From Dichotomocladium elegans (taxonomy: Eukaryota; Mucoromycota; Mucoromycetes; Mucorales; Lichtheimiaceae), in the NCBI GenBank assembly GCA_025716815.1, contig JAIXMN010000030.1:248001-312000 (forward strand): a DNA stretch of 64,000 bases, written 5' to 3'. The position numbers and the translations under genes were made by a program. Under the pieces are notes generated by a model that was given only the letters and a program-made list of their open reading frames with translations, searched no databases and had not been told where the DNA came from. Of the stretch, positions 58,556-64,000 are shown in pieces (position 1 is the first letter of the stretch; each line of letters begins with the position of its first letter).

Positions 58556-60695
58556 GGGTATAGCATTGACCGCACTGGCCGTATAATTGGGGTGAAATCG
58601 TCCATACGGGGCATCGACTGGCGACAGCAGTACCGTGAACGTCTGTATCAGTTGGTTGACCTTGTCCACAACACCACAACGCAGGCGTACGCGTTCGCCA
58701 AATATATTTTCATCAACGAGGCAGCGCGCGATCCAACTTTTAACATCCAGGAAAACGTCACGGAGAAGTTCTTTTCAGAAGTTTGGCTCTCCATGGTTAA
58801 CAAAGCCGAACGCCGCACCCAAGGCGAAACTGCCCGCATCCGAGAACTGATTAATCGCCACAAGGGTGAGAACCTTCGGATATCCGGATACGACAGGCCT
58901 GCGTTCCCTTATTCCCAGCAATGTTCTTCTTACGAAGGCACCAAGATTTATACTGCTTACGTGAATAATGTCCACATGCGGTTCGGTCAACAACTTCGGC
59001 GTGTCATCAATGTCATCCTGAATCTTCGTCCGCGAAAAGCCGACCGCAAGCGAAAGTTAATCGCACAGGGCCTAAGCACCGATCAGGTACGCCAGGATCT
59101 TTATGAAACCATCCCCCGGCATGCCACAGGATTCAAGCTAGCAATTGCCCGTCGAGGTGTTTTGAGGGAAGACATTAATGCCGAACCTGGATTTCTTCGG
59201 GAAGCATTCGATATCCTACAGCCTGTCTTAAACGCTTACCCCCGAAACCACCAATTCCAACACCAGAGTATCTATTACGACGCCAAGGCCAATCCTGTTA
59301 AGCATTTCAACGCCTTCTTCCAGCTTGCACGTGTTTGTCAACAGAACGGAATACGCGGATTCAACTGTTTTCCACTTCGTCGCTCATGGTCACCATACTA
59401 CATGGAGATCGATACGAAAATCCTTTGCTACCATATCCTGGGCTGCAAAATGGAATCCCACACAGCAATATGGAGTACTGGAGACGGGTTGTAAACCTGA
59501 AATCAAGAGCTTTCAAACCCCAAGAATGCTCCAATTCCGTGGGACTATTCACACTGACGGCGTCGGTGTTACTGTGTTCAAGAAGACAAATGGCCTTCAA
59601 TCGGGTTTCGGACAGAGATTTGGTATCCAGAGCGAAGATATCGAGTACGTCACCCCACAGATAGTCCGGAACGAAGACTATAGAGGACAATGGGTCACCA
59701 TTGATCCTGGCAGAAGGGACCTGTTGTATTGCGTTCATGAGAACTCGTCACCCGACAACCACCAGACTTCCGATATACAAAGCAGCTTCAAGATCATACA
59801 CGGAAGACCAAACGGTACAGCAGACTCCGAGAACGACTCAAGTTAGAGCGACCCGAGGTCGCGTTGGCTGAGCAGAGTCTATCTCAATTTCAAAGTCATA
59901 CGCTTTCCGTGCCCAACTAGGACGGATATCTCGCCGCCAAGAACCGGGTCTCTGTAGTTCTCAAGTCTTTCTACGCGACAACCACTACGAACCACCCGAA
60001 CCCGCAATTTCTTTTTCGAAAACTTCGCCTATCAGCGTTTTACAAGAAGCAGCAAGCAGATGAAAAGCTTCTCGACTCTTTGAATGCGAAGTTTGGCAGT
60101 AGGTCCGTTTTCGTGATGGGAAATTGGTCTGCGCCGCATACCAGATATCACGAGCCTATCCGTGGTGTCGGCTTCCGGCGGCTGTTGAAGAAGAACAATT
60201 GCAATATTTATTTGATCGACGAGTACAAGACAAGGAGGTGCTGCCCTGTATGTAGCAGTGAAAGCCTTGCTACCTTTAAAATGGTTCCTAATCCACGCCC
60301 ATATCGACGACCCGACAATCCGCTCACGATCTGCCATGGCCTGCTACGGTATGAAGGACGGGCATGTTGTGTTATATTTCCAAAAGATTTTAATATTTTG
60401 ATGTTTCAATAAATGCATAAATCAAAACTGTACAGCAGGCATGGCAGAGGGTGTTCGTCAACCAAGGTTATGGAACCGGGATCTGGCGGCGGCTCTCAAC
60501 ATGCATCCTATCCTCCGGGGTCTTCGGGAAGATGGTATCTTCCCAGCAAGGTTTCAGAGAAGAAATGCTGCACAAGCGTCCGCAGCTGGTGGAAGCCCAC
60601 ACTCACCTGAACCAGAGCAGCGCAGCGTGAGACCACGACGGGTAAGGCCAGGAAGGCCACGAGGTGCACGCTCTGGCGGGTCGAGACGACCGTAA
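58556..60695 (+). pseudogene. Fanzor-like (eukaryotic TnpB homologue) gene, frame broken
   Basis: Segments of a Fanzor/TnpB-type RNA-guided nuclease run in order. N-terminal helical part: 58556-59430 (QLVDLVHNTTTQAYAFAKYIF, to FPLRRSWSPYYMEIDTK). A second frame near 59440-59515 reads NMEYWRRVVNLKSRAF. A third, to about 59755, reads GTIHTDGVGVTVFKKT and VTIDPGRRDLLYC. The next, 59768-60350, reads FRYTKQLQ, then an in-frame TAG at 59918, then NIYLIDEYKTRRCCPVC. The last, 60423-60695, reads PRLWNRDLAAALNMHPILRGLR. The three RuvC acidic residues are all there: Asp (codon 59703), Glu (60221) and Asp (60480), as is the CPVC half of the zinc ribbon. There is no ATG start, three or more frame changes (the last may be an intron) and one stop, so this copy is probably dead. 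The tail is Arg/Pro-rich. Confidence 0.8.
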
Positions 60696-60714
60696 GCCCG
60701 ACCAAGAATTTTCC

Positions 60715-60783
60715 GCGTCAGTTATCGCTGACGCACCCAGGATAACCACGGCCCTTCGGGGCAAGCCCCCTTCCTTTGGAAGG
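60715..60783 (+). ncRNA. Three tandem hairpins, candidate guide-RNA scaffold of the Fanzor-like element
   Basis: Twenty bases after the Fanzor-like stop are three perfect hairpins in 69 nt: a 7 bp stem at 60715-60721/60728-60734 (GCGTCAG, loop TTATCG), a 4 bp stem at 60751-60754/60759-60762 closed by the very stable tetraloop TTCG, and a 6 bp stem at 60769-60774/60778-60783 (CCTTCC, loop TTT). GGGG/CCCC pairing (60758-60769) could compete with the second. TnpB and Fanzor guide RNAs come from just this position, overlapping or following the gene 3' end, so the assignment is reasonable but unproven. No similar cluster was noticed elsewhere by eye. Confidence 0.5.
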
Positions 60784-61202
60784 ACGGTGTGTTGTAAGTT
60801 AACGGGATTGGAGAAGCCATAGTGTTTTCTAATTCTGTGCGACATTTTTCTTATCTTGTTTACGACATTTATTTTTGAAAATAAAGTACAAATAGATTAC
60901 CAATATCGGATAGAGCTGGGTACAAGTCCGAAAGACAAGCCCAGGCAGACAACAAGAGCATTCAATCACTCATTGTCTTTTCGACTTTGAGTAATAAGCT
61001 GCTCACGCACGGATGCCCTTCACCCACTTTTGATCATTTTTTCCTCTTTACTCGACACAATCACGCTGTATCTTTAGTGATCCCCGATGAGCAGTATGTA
61101 ATGCGTGCTTGGAGCGTACTGTCGTTGGGTGTTTGTACAGAATTTATATGCAGCATAGCATGAAGAAAGAACAGTTTTTTTTTTTTACATGTAACAACTC
61201 TC
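60784..61202. other. Right flank of the mobile region
   Basis: About 420 bp with no gene. It must contain the right end of the Fanzor-bearing element if that is intact; I could not identify terminal repeats. Confidence 0.45.
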
Positions 61203-61719
61203 CTAATGGTGCTCAACGTTCTTATGGTGCTCTATTTTCGAAAATTCGCGGTGAGTATGTTTCTTATATCTTTCCCATTGCTGTGATCCGGAGGCAATAA
61301 ACGATGAACATACTCAGATGGAAATGGTAGTCAATCGAATAACCAATAACGAAGACACCGAAAATGAGGTGAAGCAATGGGGTGACCGAAGCATTGTCGC
61401 CATCAATGTACCGGGCCTTGTAGCGGCCAAAGAGACCGGTGGGCTTAGGAGCTTCAACGGTGCCCTTAGGCAAGTTCTAACGGGCGTATTACTTTAACGA
61501 CAATGAAGAAGCAGGTGTGCATGGGCGTAGTGTTGGACAGGGCCATTATATAAAGCTGAGCACATGTCAAATGCGAAAGCTCACCTTATAGAAGCTGACA
61601 AGGGAGGCAAGCTGAGCATCCTTGCCAGCACCCGTAACCTTGGTGGCAGCAGCCACGTTGGGAGGGATCAAGGTTTTGGTGCTGTAAGCACGACGGAAAA
61701 CAGTAGTCATGGCGTTCAT
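61203..61719 (-). CDS. ATP17: Mitochondrial ATP synthase subunit f
   Basis: Three exons, 61719-61585, 61476-61314 and 61231-61203, give 108 aa (yeast Atp17 precursor 101). The start MNAMTTVFRRAYSTKTLIPP is a mitochondrial presequence. NLPKGTVEAPKPTGLFGRYKARYIDGDNASVTPL follows the family, then the single membrane helix HLIFGVFVIGYSIDY and the matrix-side end YHFHLKHHKNVEHH. The last 29 nt exon supplies the conserved HH-rich tail that a read-through frame would lose. Subunit f lies in the membrane part of the F1Fo complex and helps dimer formation. Confidence 0.95.
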
Positions 61720-62844
61720 GGTTGCTTATGGTACCAAGGTGGATGCTGAGGTTGGGCAAACCCCAAATTTTTGTTCCGGATACCTGCAGGGGGCTGTGAC
61801 TGGTATACACCGTTTTCCCAAAAATGTCTCCTAGCAGTTCTGTATGCAAGATCGCATGGAATCTTTATATCGAATCTAACATCTTCTATTCTTTGTAGAT
61901 TGACTAATCGTACCCGTACTTAATAATACATGAAAAATGAGGTCCAAAAAGGACATCGCATCATCCAGTGGGGCCGCAGTTTGGCTGCCTTCGGACAGGA
62001 CTTTCCCTCTTGCTTTTTCGCTGTCGACTTCCTTGCCTCTTCGCTCACTCAGTGCAATTTGCTGATGCCCCGCCATTGCCAGTTTCCTGCCCGCCATTGT
62101 GCCCCTGCTTTTACTACCGCTCTTGGTGCACCACCCGTCGTCCGCCGTGGTTATCATCACCCGCACATCTAGATACGCCTGGTGTGAGCCGGGTTGGAAA
62201 GTCAAAGTGTAAAGGGATGGGTTAATGTTTTCTGTTAACTAACAAAAGGTTTTTACCTGTTGAAACGACAATGTCATATAATTTTATGCGACATTATTCT
62301 TCGTCAGAAGGTGGATCCAGTGATTGTGTGTTACCATCTTTCCATATTTATTCGAGAGATGTATAGTAAATATTTGTTCCCTATGTCCTAAACCCTAATA
62401 TCTGCGGTGCGAGAAAGAGAGAAAGATGCGGCAGGGTGGAGATCAATCACTGGATCCACCTTTATTCAAATAATGTTATGAAGCCTTCGACCTACCGCCT
62501 CGGCGAAAAGGTAGCTTTTGGCATTTTTTGCCCTAGCAATTCGGACCGAGAACAGCCCGGTGCTGTCTTCTAACAAAATAAAAGACTTTCGTTCATTCAG
62601 CAAACCCGAGCCGCTATAGCCCTTCATTTTGGCCATCCTTGCGAGTTGTTCTGTAACTCAAAGGTGGATCACTGGTACCCACAAAGCATCTAAGCTGGTT
62701 CGCAAGACCGAAACATTTTTACACTATTCTCTGTGGCTACCAATGATATAACTGTTGAATAAAGAGTTTGCACAGTCTCCCATTCTTCTGAAGGCTGCAA
62801 TTCTTTTTTTTTTCTTTCAAAGGATGTGGCATGACCACTTATTA
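61720..62844. other. Intergenic with a MITE-like inverted repeat
   Basis: This 1.1 kb holds the ATP17 promoter and the CRT10-like 3' flank. An open minus-strand frame at 61876-62205 has no ATG at its 5' end. The inverted repeat at 62308-62462 is listed separately. Confidence 0.5.
62308..62462. mobile_element. MITE-like element with 19 bp perfect inverted repeats
   Basis: AAGGTGGATCCAGTGATTG (62308-62326) recurs as its exact reverse complement at 62444-62462, framing a 155 bp unit with no coding potential. A partial third copy sharing AAGGTGGATC lies at 62661-62670. Size and symmetry suit a non-autonomous element. Target-site duplications are not clear. Confidence 0.45.
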
Positions 62845-64000
62845 CTAGATAACTAGTGGCTCCGTAAAAAGCTCATCGTTCTGGCGAGCTATCCTGTAGG
62901 ACAATGTCGCTCCGTCGTGGTAAATGAGATAGAGAATGTATACAGCTGAGGAGCCGTAATCACCAGCAATCCTTTGCGCAGATAGTCCTACACATGCGCA
63001 CCGAAAGATAAAGAAGTAAAAGCCATTTAGAATGGACGGTTGTCTTAGAGCTTAATATGCATGATCAAAATATACTGTATAGAGGAGGGCAATTTACCAT
63101 ATAGCGGTTTGCTTTGCATATCGTGGTCTGGAAGGTATCGTTCATGGTTGAATATGATTGTTTGTTGACCATCGCTGAGTCTGACGGACAGCATGCGCGT
63201 AAGTGCAACAGTGCCCTTCTGGCTGGCGCAGATAAAGAGCTCTAGCTCTGGTATCCATTGGACCATATTGAGCCTATCCATTGCCACCAGCATCCGATCA
63301 GAGCGCACGTCCACGTTGCTGATAATTCCACGCTCAAACCGTATGGTCTCCATGGATCCAGTATTTGTGCGCAGAAGGAAGAGATCTTTGGGTGTTGTAA
63401 CAATGAGTCGTTCAATCAAGTCTAAATTCCTCTTTTTCTTCGCCGTTGTCCTATCAAAGGGTGACCGCATCACCGAAGGAATAACATGTTTCTGGTCTGA
63501 CTCTTCGTCTTGATCATCTCCCACGTCTAGCGCGTTTGTGATGGGAGGTCCGTCATCGACGCTCTTGTCCTCTTCTGTATCACTCCACCCTCCTTTAGTC
63601 GACACTGGAATTGGCTGGACGCTACGCATAGGAGGCCTATTGATTGACCAGCGTTCACCTTGCAATCGATCACGTAAATTACGATGTTCCTCGGCTGATA
63701 AAAGCTGATGCCCCTGGTTTCGACCAAGTTGCATAAATACAACGTCCTCATCATCGCCGTCGTCAAACCAGTCTGAGTCAATGTCAATGTCATCCGGGTC
63801 CCAGCTAGTGACAAGATCTTGGTCATAAACTGCATCGTGATCATCCATAGCTTCAGAGTCTGACATGCCAAAAGAGTCAGCCGTATCTTGTGATTCAAAA
63901 TACATTTCAGCATCTTGATACTCGTCCTCCGGAACAGCTGGAGGAACGCTAGATATACCGGTACCGCTACTTGCATCAGTGGTATTCCTACCACTGCTCT
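62845..64000 (-). CDS. CRT10-like protein (5' end beyond window)
   Basis: Two exons are visible: 64000-63098 (open to the window edge) and 62987-62845. The first is very acidic (DPDDIDIDSDWFDDGDDEDVV), then has DRTTAKKKRNLDLIERLIVTTPKDLFLLRTNTGSMETI and the conserved stretch MDRLNMVQWIPELELFICASQKGTVALTRM, characteristic of fungal CRT10-family proteins. It ends with YLIYHDGATLSYRIARQNDELF. In yeast Crt10 represses ribonucleotide reductase genes; the same role is inferred. The upstream exon or exons, including the usual WD-like repeats, lie outside the window. Confidence 0.65.

Noticed and set aside
61876..62205. 109-codon minus-strand frame upstream of ATP17
   Set aside because: No ATG at its start, no recognisable motif, and it lies where the ATP17 promoter should be.
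1..64000. tRNA, rRNA or CRISPR arrays
   Set aside because: No TTCGA B-box in a cloverleaf context, no rRNA-like segment and no regularly spaced direct repeats were seen by eye; a tRNAscan run would settle the first.

Overview
This window reads as nuclear DNA of an early-diverging filamentous fungus, most likely Mucoromycota (Mucorales-like). Genes are split by many 50-150 bp introns. The content is fungal (BUD6, CRT10-like, MDL1-like, PTC2-like, CHZ histone chaperone, ATP synthase subunit f). There is also an IS630/Tc1-type transposase relic and a Fanzor-like (eukaryotic TnpB) gene of a kind common in that phylum. The organism is an inference from family resemblance; no database was searched. 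I rebuilt 19 multi-exon models by hand, 17 of them well supported. Every junction given for those 17 keeps the frame; the other two (candidate genes and relics) are marked as weak.

Layout. 0-14.5 kb: a repeat-rich acidic protein, a PTC2/3-type PP2C phosphatase (-), a mitochondrial MDL1/ABCB10-type ABC transporter (-), an acidic orphan protein (+) and GTP cyclohydrolase I (-). 16-28 kb: an F-box protein (+), a small orphan protein (-), a gene-poor stretch of about 5 kb holding a candidate membrane-protein gene, and a DH-PH RhoGEF (+). 29-42.7 kb is a dense housekeeping block: BUD6 (-), SmD1 (+), CCT5 (-) head-to-head with CCT4 (+), a CHZ-motif histone chaperone (-) and a STE20/PAK-like kinase (+). 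44-56.2 kb: an EXO1-like protein that has lost most catalytic residues (+), a very large soluble-adenylyl-cyclase-like protein (-) and an LRR protein (-). 56.8-60.8 kb is mobile: a broken DDE transposase, then a broken Fanzor-like gene followed by three tight hairpins. 61.2-64 kb: ATP synthase subunit f (-), a MITE-like inverted repeat, and a CRT10-like gene (-) running off the end.

Themes. RhoGEF, BUD6 and the PAK-like kinase fit one polarity and actin pathway. CCT4 and CCT5 are subunits of the TRiC chaperonin sharing a 640 bp intergenic region. Splicing is unusual: about 7% of the roughly 85 introns in the well-supported models are GC-AG (all GCAAGT donors), two internal exons are only 10 and 11 nt, and one 69 nt intron has no stop and stays in frame. 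The most promising system is the Fanzor-like element with its putative guide-RNA scaffold beside a DDE transposase.
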